Part shown: piece by piece, positions 8,701 through 13,064 of the stretch
Layout of the letters: each line of letters opens with the position of its first letter
How positions within the stretch are numbered: position 1 is the first letter of the stretch
Assembly (NCBI GenBank): GCA_016285215.1
Contig: JAEEQI010000058.1
Coordinates: forward strand, 1-13,064
Origin: Bacteroidales bacterium
Lineage (GTDB): Bacteria; Bacteroidota; Bacteroidia; Bacteroidales; UBA932
Length of the DNA: 13,064 nt
Reading direction: 5' to 3'
Made by a program: the position numbers and the translations under genes
The notes under the pieces: generated by a model
The model's input: the letters and a program-made list of their open reading frames with translations, nothing else
Database searches by the model: none
What the model was told of the DNA's origin: nothing

Positions 8701-8861
8701 TTCATGGTACCCACGACGATAACCGATGCGCCCGCGACAGGGGCCCCGGTGGGGTCTGTCACCTTACCGCGGACGGTAAGCTGCCCGGGTTGGGCAAATC
8801 CAGCGACGGATCCCGCTACCAGCAGGACTGCCGCAAGAAAGGATTGAATTTTTAGGCTCAT
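5778..8861 (-). CDS. susC: SusC/RagA-family TonB-dependent outer-membrane oligosaccharide transporter
   Basis: 1027 aa from the ATG at 8861. The frame stays open to an ATG at 8903, but starting at 8861 puts a clean Sec signal peptide first (MSLKIQSFLAAVLLVAG, cleavage near A23/Q24) and the longer version adds an unlikely polar leader. Domains in order are a carboxypeptidase-D-like regulatory domain (about 28-102, LTVRGKVTDPTGAPVAGASV), a TonB box (EEIVVVGYGQ, 107-116), a plug domain (about 118-235, with LMQGRIAGVQI, VRVRGNSSVNGSNAPLLVVDG and ASASAIYGSRGANGVI), and a 22-strand-type beta barrel ending in aromatic FNF. There is no STN signalling domain, so it is probably a transporter and not an anti-sigma-coupled sensor. 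With SusD it should form the outer-membrane importer, energised by TonB/ExbBD encoded elsewhere. It is separated from GH130 upstream by 89 bp and overlaps susD by 1 base. Substrate (mannan oligosaccharides) is inferred from the neighbouring enzymes. Confidence 0.96.
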   Translation of the reverse strand: MSLKIQSFLAAVLLVAGSVAGFAQPGQLTVRGKVTDPTGAPVAGASVIVVGTMNGTSADANGNYILTKVASDAVLQASFIGYLPEEEAVNGRSVVNFIITEDSEQLEEIVVVGYGQMKKSDLTGSVASVKTEGITNVPANSIESLMQGRIAGVQIINNSQEPGASSIVRVRGNSSVNGSNAPLLVVDGFPFGDAGNLSQINPQDIVSMEVLKDASASAIYGSRGANGVILITTNKAAAGKTSISVRQQTTLSQMTSELDLWRDPVLMAITQNEAKVNAGLTPTYIGAVNANGVYYPSIQELQTTWTTNTRWEDLVLRKLPVSNNTTVQVRSANDKTSFLASANYYRNNGVYVDDYYQKFGGKFSVDHKLFKNFTLKVGANITYGKRNYNPGRSYSRNPIFPVYDDEGNYWLYSASDYYHPIALKELSKNTTEGTSVIANAGIDWKLFDGFTLTSQFNYKHDESIQDIYNPDKYSETGAFNNGYGQIKNSKSDNMVVDVYGTYDKVLAEKHHVTAMAGYSYENYRGRSSEMTGVDFVNETLGNENLQAGNPERYRISNGLSESTLVSGLLRLNYGFDNRYLVTFTARADGSSKFGSGNKWAYFPSGAVSWNAHNESFLKDVEWLDALKFRASYGISGNQGISPYQTLSRFGQHKYYYNGSWQMAIGPGYQSGYTGEGNIYAVWSGIANTNLKWETTSQVDVGMDLSLFGNRLNLTVDWYNKVTNDLLRERNIAPSSGYDRMWVNDGTIKNTGIEVTLDGIMYSNRDWKVGGTLMFTRNRNRVVSLGNAIEAGLMTDPNTGMQYEYYGAGLAQFRGYSNILAIDQPMNVFYGYKVDGIVQSLEEGLTAGLTGSDAEPGEFKYVDLDGSGTVDENDRTIIGNPNPDFLASLSLDIKWKNLDASVFFNGVFGNDVINTQAFGQPSNNPLRWTTDNPSNKYPKLRDDRQTKFSDWWVEDGTFVRVQTVAVGYTFPLRKQTKFLESIRLYMNVDNLFTFTKFKGYDPEVGANGIYSGGYPRLRRWTFGIDFNF

Positions 8862-8950
8862 AACGTATGTTTTGGTTATCAGTAAGTTACAATGTAAGTG
8901 CAAATAACGGGACTATTTTCCAAGAAAAAAATCAGTTTTCTGCTTAATGA
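8862..8950. promoter_or_regulatory. Spacer upstream of susC with a symmetric candidate operator
   Basis: This 89-bp AT-rich stretch is the only sizeable gap in the minus-strand gene run. It holds a perfect dyad TTACA-A-TGTAA (8887-8897) nested almost concentrically inside a wider inverted pair, GGTTAT at 8874-8879 and ATAACG at 8904-8909. Read on the minus strand there is a TTTGC (8906-8902) that could be part of a Bacteroidota -7 element, but the TA of TAnnTTTG does not match and I see no -33 box. A T-rich run lies further upstream, without a stable GC stem, so I do not call a terminator. The spacer may carry an internal promoter or operator for susC and the genes after it. Confidence 0.4.
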
Positions 8951-9976
8951 TTATATTTTTTTGAACTGGAGTAAATACTTTAACAAATCTTCCAGTGCAC
9001 AGGTTGCGACGCCCACGTGTTTGTCGGCGGCACCGTAGTACACATACAGGGTTCCGTCCACTACCACATTGCCCGTAGGGAAGACACAGCCGTTGTAGAA
9101 ACCCTCCAGCTCATAGGGAAGCTCGGGTTCCAGGATGGGAGCCGGCGTGCGCGCAATTACCCGGGTGGGATCCTGGGCATCCAGCAGCAGTGCGCCCACG
9201 CTGTAATGGGCCAGTCCTCCGTCGGCAACGCCGTGGTAAAGCATAAGCCAGCCCTCGCTCGTAAGGATGGGCGGCGTACTGCCGCCGATCTTCTCCTCCC
9301 AGGAGTTCGGCCGTCCGGTGATCAAGAGCGTGGAAGGCTTGTCTTCCCAGCACAGGAGATCGTCCGAGAACTTGATCCAGATGGAAGGCTGATCCACGCC
9401 GTAATCCGCCCCCACCCAGTCCTTGGGCCGGTGCAACATCACAAACTTTCCGTTCACCTTTTCGGGGAAAAGAATCACGTCGCGGTCGTCCAGGACCGGC
9501 GAGGTGAGGCGCCCCAGGCGACGGAAATGCCGGAAGTCCTTTGTCATGGCCAGACCGGTATTGCCCAAGCTCGCAGCCCAGGCCTTGGGGGCGAAAGCGT
9601 CACAGGCCGGCAGCCGCACTACATCATGCGGGAAAGTCCAGTATCGGCCCGGAGCATACGGCCTGTACGCGTAGGTAATATAATAGGTATCCCCGAATTT
9701 TACGATGCGGGGATCCTCCACGCAGCCGCTGTCCGGGCCATCCTGGCTAGGGCCGAAAACCGGCTCCAAGCCGACCCGTTCAAAGTGGAAGCCGTCCGTG
9801 CTGGTGGCCAGGCCGAAGCGGATCACGTGATCCTCGTCGTCCCCGGCCGCACGGAAAAGCATGTAAAAAGTACCGTCGTCGTAAATGACACCGGGATTGC
9901 AGGTGACCAGATTCTCCCAATCGCTGCCGGGCAGCGGGGAGAGAATGGGGTTCCCGGAATACTTTTGCAGTTTCAT
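8951..9976 (-). CDS. GH130 beta-mannoside phosphorylase, cytoplasmic
   Basis: 341 aa with no signal peptide, so it is predicted cytoplasmic. It is a five-bladed beta-propeller enzyme of GH130. Family motifs are SGNPILSP (7-14), NPGVIYDDGTFYMLFRAAG (27-45), GCVEDPRI (84-91) with Asp88 as the expected general acid, VILFPEK and MLHRP (167-184), WEEKIGGSTPP (226-236), and YVYYGAAD (311-318). GH130 enzymes use inorganic phosphate to cleave terminal beta-mannosides and release alpha-mannose-1-phosphate with inversion. Length and motifs look closer to the mannooligosaccharide/GH130_2-type enzymes than to the longer mannosylglucose phosphorylases, but acceptor preference (mannose, glucose or GlcNAc) cannot be settled by eye. 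An aromatic/Pro-rich insertion (about 105-135, PYAPGRYWTFPHD onward) follows the catalytic blade and may shape the acceptor site. The gene starts 3 bp after the symporter stop, which pairs import with phosphorolysis. Mannose-1-phosphate would feed GDP-mannose synthesis or glycolysis through enzymes not in the window. Confidence 0.92.
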   Translation of the reverse strand: MKLQKYSGNPILSPLPGSDWENLVTCNPGVIYDDGTFYMLFRAAGDDEDHVIRFGLATSTDGFHFERVGLEPVFGPSQDGPDSGCVEDPRIVKFGDTYYITYAYRPYAPGRYWTFPHDVVRLPACDAFAPKAWAASLGNTGLAMTKDFRHFRRLGRLTSPVLDDRDVILFPEKVNGKFVMLHRPKDWVGADYGVDQPSIWIKFSDDLLCWEDKPSTLLITGRPNSWEEKIGGSTPPILTSEGWLMLYHGVADGGLAHYSVGALLLDAQDPTRVIARTPAPILEPELPYELEGFYNGCVFPTGNVVVDGTLYVYYGAADKHVGVATCALEDLLKYLLQFKKI

Positions 9977-9979
9977 GGT

Positions 9980-11560
9980 TTAGGAGAATAGGACCAGGAT
10001 GGCGGCGCAACCCACTAGCAGGCAGCCACCCCAGAAACGGTAATTACGGTACAGAGGTCCTTGCCTGAGGGCCACGCCTTCTTCACGGAACGCCTTGAAG
10101 GAGAAGGTGGTATCCTGCAGCTTTTCGGCGTCAGGTCTGGGGAAGGCCAGCGAAGCCAGATAGATAACCAGCATACTGAAGGCCAGCAGGAAAGGAATGA
10201 TGAGAAGGAAGTGCATATCCCCAAAGATCTGGTGGCGCCACAGGAGCATCACCACAGCCATACCCAGGCCTGCCAGCAGGCCGATAAAGGCGCCGTTCCC
10301 GTTCACACGCTTGGAGAAGATGCCCAGCAGGAAGGCGGCTACCACCGGCGGCGCAATGTAGGACAGCATCTCCTGATAGTACTTCAGGAGGGAGCCGAAC
10401 TTGCCGATGTTGGGCGCCCACAACGCAGCAATCACGATGATGACCAGCGAGGTGATCTTACCAATCCAGACCAGCTTCCTGGAGTCGGTCTTGGGGCGCG
10501 CTTGGGCATAGAAGTCCATGGTAAACAGGGTGGAAGTGGAATTGAGGATGGCACTGAGGGTAGAGGTAAGGGCTGCCAGCAGGGCCGACAGCATGATACC
10601 CAGCAGTCCCGTGGGCAGGAGCTTGAGCACCAGCGTGGGGTAAATCATGTCGGGTCGCTCGATGCCGGGGAAGAGGTTCCGGGCAATGACGCCGGGGAAC
10701 ACTATTATAAATAAGGTAATTAACGTAAGGAAGCCGGTAAACATAACACCCTTTCGGCCTTCGTCCACGCTGCGGGCGCTCAGGACACGCTGCACCAGCG
10801 TCTGGTTGTTGGCCCAGAAGTAGATGCCGGATACGGGCATGCCCACGATGAGTCCCAGCCAGGGCGTGGCGGGGTCCGAAAGCGGGCGGATGAGCTTCAC
10901 CGACATGTCGCCGGAAGCGAAGAGCGAGGACAGGTAGTCCACGCCACCGTTCGCGAAGCAGGCGAAGGTGAGAATTACCGAGCCCACAATGAGGATGACG
11001 GCCTGGATGAGTTCGGCGTTAATGGCCGAAGAGAGGCCGCCGGGAATGGTGTAGGAGGCCGCCAGGATGGCGAAGATGAGGATGATCAGCTGAAGGTCGG
11101 CCTGCGGGAACACCAGCTTGATGATGAGCGCCGCCGCATACAGGGCGCCGGCGGCATCCAGGAAGATGTTCCCGATGATGCAGATAGCACTGAAATAGTA
11201 GCGGGAACGCTTGTCAAAGCGCTTCTGCAGGAATTCCGGAATGGTGAAGATGCCCGACTTGATGTACAGGGGCAGCAGGAAGGTGGCGAAGAAAACCATA
11301 ACCACCACGCCGGTGAGGTTGTAGTTGAAAACAGCCACGCCGGTATCGTAGGCATCGCCGCACTGGCCGATGAGCGTTGTCGAGGAGATGCTGGCGGCGA
11401 AGAGGGAAAGACCCACGATCCACCAGGGCATGGAACGGCCGGCCAGGAAATAGGAGCCAGCGTCGGAACTTTTCCCGTGACGGAGTCCCCACCAGATAAT
11501 AAATATAAGGTATAGGACGACAATGCAGATGTCTATCCAGCCGATGGAAATAGCGTCCAT
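9980..11560 (-). CDS. Sodium:solute symporter (SSS family), probable mannooligosaccharide importer
   Basis: 526 aa inner-membrane protein with about 13-14 hydrophobic segments. SSS-family signs are the first helix IDICIVVLYLIFIIWWG (9-25), GRSMPWWIVGLSLFAASISSTTLIG split over 41-65 (the TM1 sodium-site region), YTIPGGLSSAI (170-180), and SALLAALTSTLSAILNSTST (325-344), the Ser/Thr-rich helix that contributes sodium ligands in vSGLT-like proteins. It is the first gene of the minus-strand run, 44 bp downstream of a good -7 promoter element, and is followed 3 bp later by the GH130 gene. It therefore probably carries the GH130 substrate (mannobiose or a short mannooligosaccharide, or mannosylglucose) from the periplasm into the cytoplasm with sodium. 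Many mannan loci use MFS or GPH transporters instead. The SSS assignment is firm; the substrate is inferred from context. Confidence 0.93.
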   Translation of the reverse strand: MDAISIGWIDICIVVLYLIFIIWWGLRHGKSSDAGSYFLAGRSMPWWIVGLSLFAASISSTTLIGQCGDAYDTGVAVFNYNLTGVVVMVFFATFLLPLYIKSGIFTIPEFLQKRFDKRSRYYFSAICIIGNIFLDAAGALYAAALIIKLVFPQADLQLIILIFAILAASYTIPGGLSSAINAELIQAVILIVGSVILTFACFANGGVDYLSSLFASGDMSVKLIRPLSDPATPWLGLIVGMPVSGIYFWANNQTLVQRVLSARSVDEGRKGVMFTGFLTLITLFIIVFPGVIARNLFPGIERPDMIYPTLVLKLLPTGLLGIMLSALLAALTSTLSAILNSTSTLFTMDFYAQARPKTDSRKLVWIGKITSLVIIVIAALWAPNIGKFGSLLKYYQEMLSYIAPPVVAAFLLGIFSKRVNGNGAFIGLLAGLGMAVVMLLWRHQIFGDMHFLLIIPFLLAFSMLVIYLASLAFPRPDAEKLQDTTFSFKAFREEGVALRQGPLYRNYRFWGGCLLVGCAAILVLFS

Positions 11561-11570
11561 AGTTTCAACG

Positions 11571-11603
11571 GGTTATTAGTTTGATTACGTTCGCGTTATT
11601 AGC
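11571..11603. repeat. Direct repeat GTTATTAG x2, candidate regulator-binding site
   Basis: GGTTATTAGT (11571-11580) and CGTTATTAGC (11594-11603) share GTTATTAG and lie 23 bp apart, about two helical turns, a spacing that suits a dimeric AraC-type protein. They fall in the predicted leader of the minus-strand operon and upstream of the regulator. Similar ten-mers occur in the susC spacer. The functional role is inference. Confidence 0.4.
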
Positions 11604-11609
11604 TCGATA

Positions 11610-11617
11610 CAAAGATA
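11610..11617 (-). promoter_or_regulatory. -7 promoter element for the symporter-led operon
   Basis: Read on the minus strand this is TATCTTTG, an exact match to the Bacteroides TAnnTTTG -7 consensus. Transcription would start near 11603, giving a leader of about 40-45 nt before the symporter ATG at 11560. The expected -33 TTTG is not convincing; only TTTC at 11636-11633 is nearby, with short spacing. That would fit a promoter needing an activator. Confidence 0.6.
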
Positions 11618-11704
11618 AGACAGAAAATACGAGAAATGGTATATATCTGCGCTAAAAAAGTATATTTTTTTGAAACGGGTGTATGCAAATCAAAAAAATT
11701 TACC

Positions 11705-11712
11705 CATCTTTG
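11705..11712 (+). promoter_or_regulatory. Possible -7 element for the AraC-type gene
   Basis: CATCTTTG matches TAnnTTTG at all but the first base and is followed by C, as is common in Bacteroidota. It ends only 4 bases before the ATG at 11717, so transcription would begin at or very near the start codon, implying a leaderless or almost leaderless message. No -33 box is seen at the usual spacing, so this is tentative. Confidence 0.35.
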
Positions 11713-11716
11713 CGCC

Positions 11717-12577
11717 ATGAGCGAATTACAGCAGGAAATAGTACCCCTCCACAAAGAGGACCTTTTCATCATCCTCAATCACCCCAATGCCAAGTTCGAC
11801 TACCCGGTTCACTATCATCCCGAGTACGAGATCAATCTGGTGATGAACTGCTCCGGCACGCGGGTGGTGGGAGACTCCGAAGAAGCCTTCGGCCCCACCG
11901 ACCTGGTCATGACCGGCCCGTCCCTTCCCCACGCCTGGAAGTCCCCGGACCAGACCAACCACGTGATCACCATCCAGTTCGCGCAGGAACTGCTGCACTT
12001 CCCCATCCTGGAGAAACGCATCTTTTCGCCCATCCGGCAGCTGCTCCTCGACGCCGAGCACGGCCTCAGCTTCGAAGGTCCCGAACAGGAGGCCATTAAG
12101 GAGCAGATCATTTCCCTCACGCGTATGCAGGGCTTCCAGTCGGTCACCACTTTCCTGAACATCCTCAGCCTTATGGCCAACGCCAACCGCAAGCGGCTGG
12201 TGACCGGGCTTTACGAGCAGGAACTGGGTTCCAATTCCAAAAGCCGGCGCATCGCCAAGGTTTGTGACTATATAGGAAAGAACCTGGACAAGGAGCTGTC
12301 GCTCTCCGACGTGGCCGCCCTGGTGAACATGTCCGACTCGGCCTTCTCCCATTTCTTCAAGAAGCGAACGGGTATGTCCTACATCAATTATGTGAACAAC
12401 CAGCGCATCGCCAAAGCCTGTACCCTACTGGCCGACACGACCCTTTCGGCCGCCGAAATCTGCTACGACTGCGGCTTCAACAACAAGTCCAATTTCATCC
12501 GGATCTTCCGCAAGAAAAAGAATATGACGCCCATCGAGTACCGGCGCTTTATCGGCCAGATGCTCATCAAATACTAG
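11717..12577 (+). CDS. AraC-family transcriptional regulator with N-terminal cupin domain
   Basis: 286 aa from the ATG at 11717. The frame is open 27 codons further upstream, but that part is AT-rich leader-like sequence (KKVYFFETGVCKSKKF) and the protein fold begins at MSELQQEIVPLHKED. Residues about 15-90 form a cupin-type sensing domain (HYHPEYEIN at 32-40; a further His in LPHAW, 70-74). Residues about 178-280 are the AraC DNA-binding domain with two helix-turn-helix motifs: LSLSDVAALVNMSDSAFSHF (195-214) and LSAAEICYDCGFNNKSNFIR (243-262), closing with NMTPIEYRR. The central part is helical and probably links or dimerises. It is transcribed away from the mannan genes and shares their promoter region, so it is the likely regulator, most plausibly an activator responding to a cytoplasmic mannan product. 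No hybrid two-component sensor or SusR-like protein is present in the window. Family is firm; effector and regulon are inferred. Confidence 0.92.
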   Translation: MSELQQEIVPLHKEDLFIILNHPNAKFDYPVHYHPEYEINLVMNCSGTRVVGDSEEAFGPTDLVMTGPSLPHAWKSPDQTNHVITIQFAQELLHFPILEKRIFSPIRQLLLDAEHGLSFEGPEQEAIKEQIISLTRMQGFQSVTTFLNILSLMANANRKRLVTGLYEQELGSNSKSRRIAKVCDYIGKNLDKELSLSDVAALVNMSDSAFSHFFKKRTGMSYINYVNNQRIAKACTLLADTTLSAAEICYDCGFNNKSNFIRIFRKKKNMTPIEYRRFIGQMLIKY

Positions 12578-12579
12578 AC

Positions 12580-13064
12580 CTACATAAGCCAGGCGCTCAT
12601 ATCCTTGCCAGCCGCCAGGCCTTCGCGGATTTGCGTGGAGGAGATGGTGACCAGCGGGGCTTTCAGAAGCACGATTCTATAGTCCGGATTCTCTTTGAGG
12701 AGCCGGGCTTTTGCGTATCCGCGGTGATAGCCTTTGCGGGGGAAAACGGCCACGCCGTATTCCAGCAGAATACGCTCGTGATAGCGCCAGCCCGCGAAGT
12801 TGGTCAGATTATCGGCCCCTATTACCAGAGTGAAATCATTCTGCGGCTCCCGCTCCCGGAGGACATCCAGCGTGCGGATGGTGTACTGCGGTGGGGTCAT
12901 CTTGAGCTCGATGTCCTGCACCACAACCTTGAGGTCCGGATGACGGGCCACGGCGGCAAGGGCCGCATCGTAACGGTCCTGCCCGGCGGGAAGGCTGTGT
13001 GTCTGTTTGAAAGGGTTCTGGGGTGTGACCACCAGATATACCAGATCGAAGCCGGCTTCCTGGG
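12580..13064 (-). CDS. nadD: Nicotinate-nucleotide adenylyltransferase (NadD-like), 5' end missing
   Basis: 160 codons are visible and the reading frame is open to the right edge. A GTG at 13032 could be read as a start, but the codons before it (EAGFDLVYLVV) are typical NadD sequence, so the true start and the N-terminal nucleotide-binding motif lie outside the window. Visible NadD features are VTPQNPFKQ, the RYDAALAA helix, DIELK and YTIRTLDVLRE, the LVIGADNLTNFAGWRYHERIL block, and the C-terminal ISSTQIREGL adenylyltransferase motif. The enzyme would transfer AMP from ATP to nicotinate mononucleotide in NAD synthesis, a housekeeping role unrelated to mannan use. The protein ends at KDMSAWLM soon after ISSTxIR, and NadD proteins usually have a further short tail. 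Its stop lies 2 bp from the convergent regulator stop. This gene marks the probable right boundary of the PUL. Confidence 0.88.
   Translation of the reverse strand, partial: QEAGFDLVYLVVTPQNPFKQTHSLPAGQDRYDAALAAVARHPDLKVVVQDIELKMTPPQYTIRTLDVLREREPQNDFTLVIGADNLTNFAGWRYHERILLEYGVAVFPRKGYHRGYAKARLLKENPDYRIVLLKAPLVTISSTQIREGLAAGKDMSAWLM

Larger units (their letters stand above)
11561..11716. promoter_or_regulatory. Divergent promoter region between the PUL operon and its regulator
   Basis: This 156-bp AT-rich spacer separates the symporter (minus) from the AraC-type gene (plus). It contains a consensus -7 element for the minus-strand genes, a near-consensus one for the regulator, and two direct GTTATTAG repeats. 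A bidirectional control region here would let one regulator act on both itself and the operon. I see no terminator and no conserved RNA structure. Confidence 0.7.

Noticed and set aside
6906..8855. 649-codon open frame on the plus strand opposite susC
   Set aside because: It lies wholly antisense to a well-supported susC gene. Its translation is rich in His, Val and Gly without recognisable domains, as expected when a GC-rich coding strand is read in the complementary frame.
8862..8903. Longer susC start at the ATG at 8903
   Set aside because: It would place a 14-residue polar leader (MHLHCNLLITKTYV) before a normal signal peptide; the ATG at 8861 gives a standard Sec signal.
8911..8950. Possible terminator between GH130 and susC (T-rich run)
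   Set aside because: The run lacks a stable GC-rich stem before it; only weak A/T pairing is possible, so an intrinsic terminator is not supported.
11726..12352. 208-codon minus-strand frame inside the AraC-type gene
   Set aside because: Antisense to a clear cupin plus AraC protein; no recognisable features.
12580..13032. Complete 150-residue NadD starting at GTG 13032
   Set aside because: Upstream in-frame codons encode conserved-looking NadD sequence up to the window edge, and the N-terminal nucleotide-binding motif would be missing, so the gene is partial and not short.

Overview
The window looks like chromosomal DNA of a Bacteroidota bacterium, most likely of the order Bacteroidales. 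The evidence is an adjacent SusC/SusD pair, lipoprotein signal peptides on nearly every secreted product, a TAnnTTTG-type -7 promoter element, and the absence of strong Shine-Dalgarno sequences. The genes are GC-rich for this group and the spacers are AT-rich. Nothing in the sequence fixes the genus.

Layout, from the promoter outwards. A divergent spacer (11561-11716) separates a plus-strand AraC-type regulator (11717-12577) from a long minus-strand gene run that reaches the left edge. In transcription order the run encodes a sodium:solute symporter (SSS family), a GH130 glycoside phosphorylase, SusC, SusD, a SusE-position surface glycan-binding lipoprotein with an internally duplicated domain, two tandem GH26 beta-mannanase paralogues, and the first 92 codons of another secreted lipoprotein that runs off the window. 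Junctions in the run are 0-6 bp apart or overlapping (TAATG at susC/susD, ATGA at the last junction), except for an 89-bp spacer between GH130 and susC. To the right, a nadD-like gene converges on the regulator with 2 bp between stop codons and loses its 5' end at the window edge.

Taken together this is a compact polysaccharide utilisation locus (PUL), predicted to act on beta-1,4-mannan (linear mannan, glucomannan or galactomannan). GH26 enzymes would cut the chain at the surface or in the periplasm. SusD, the SusE-position protein and SusC would capture and import oligosaccharides across the outer membrane. The symporter would carry small products into the cytoplasm, where GH130 would phosphorolyse them to mannose-1-phosphate. 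The AraC protein is the obvious candidate regulator. PULs of this general type are known. The less ordinary parts are the duplicated binding domain in the SusE-position protein, the divergence of the two GH26 copies next to the nucleophile, a related short motif in both main non-coding spacers, and the unidentified terminal lipoprotein. I found no RNA genes, CRISPR arrays, insertion sequences or convincing terminators.
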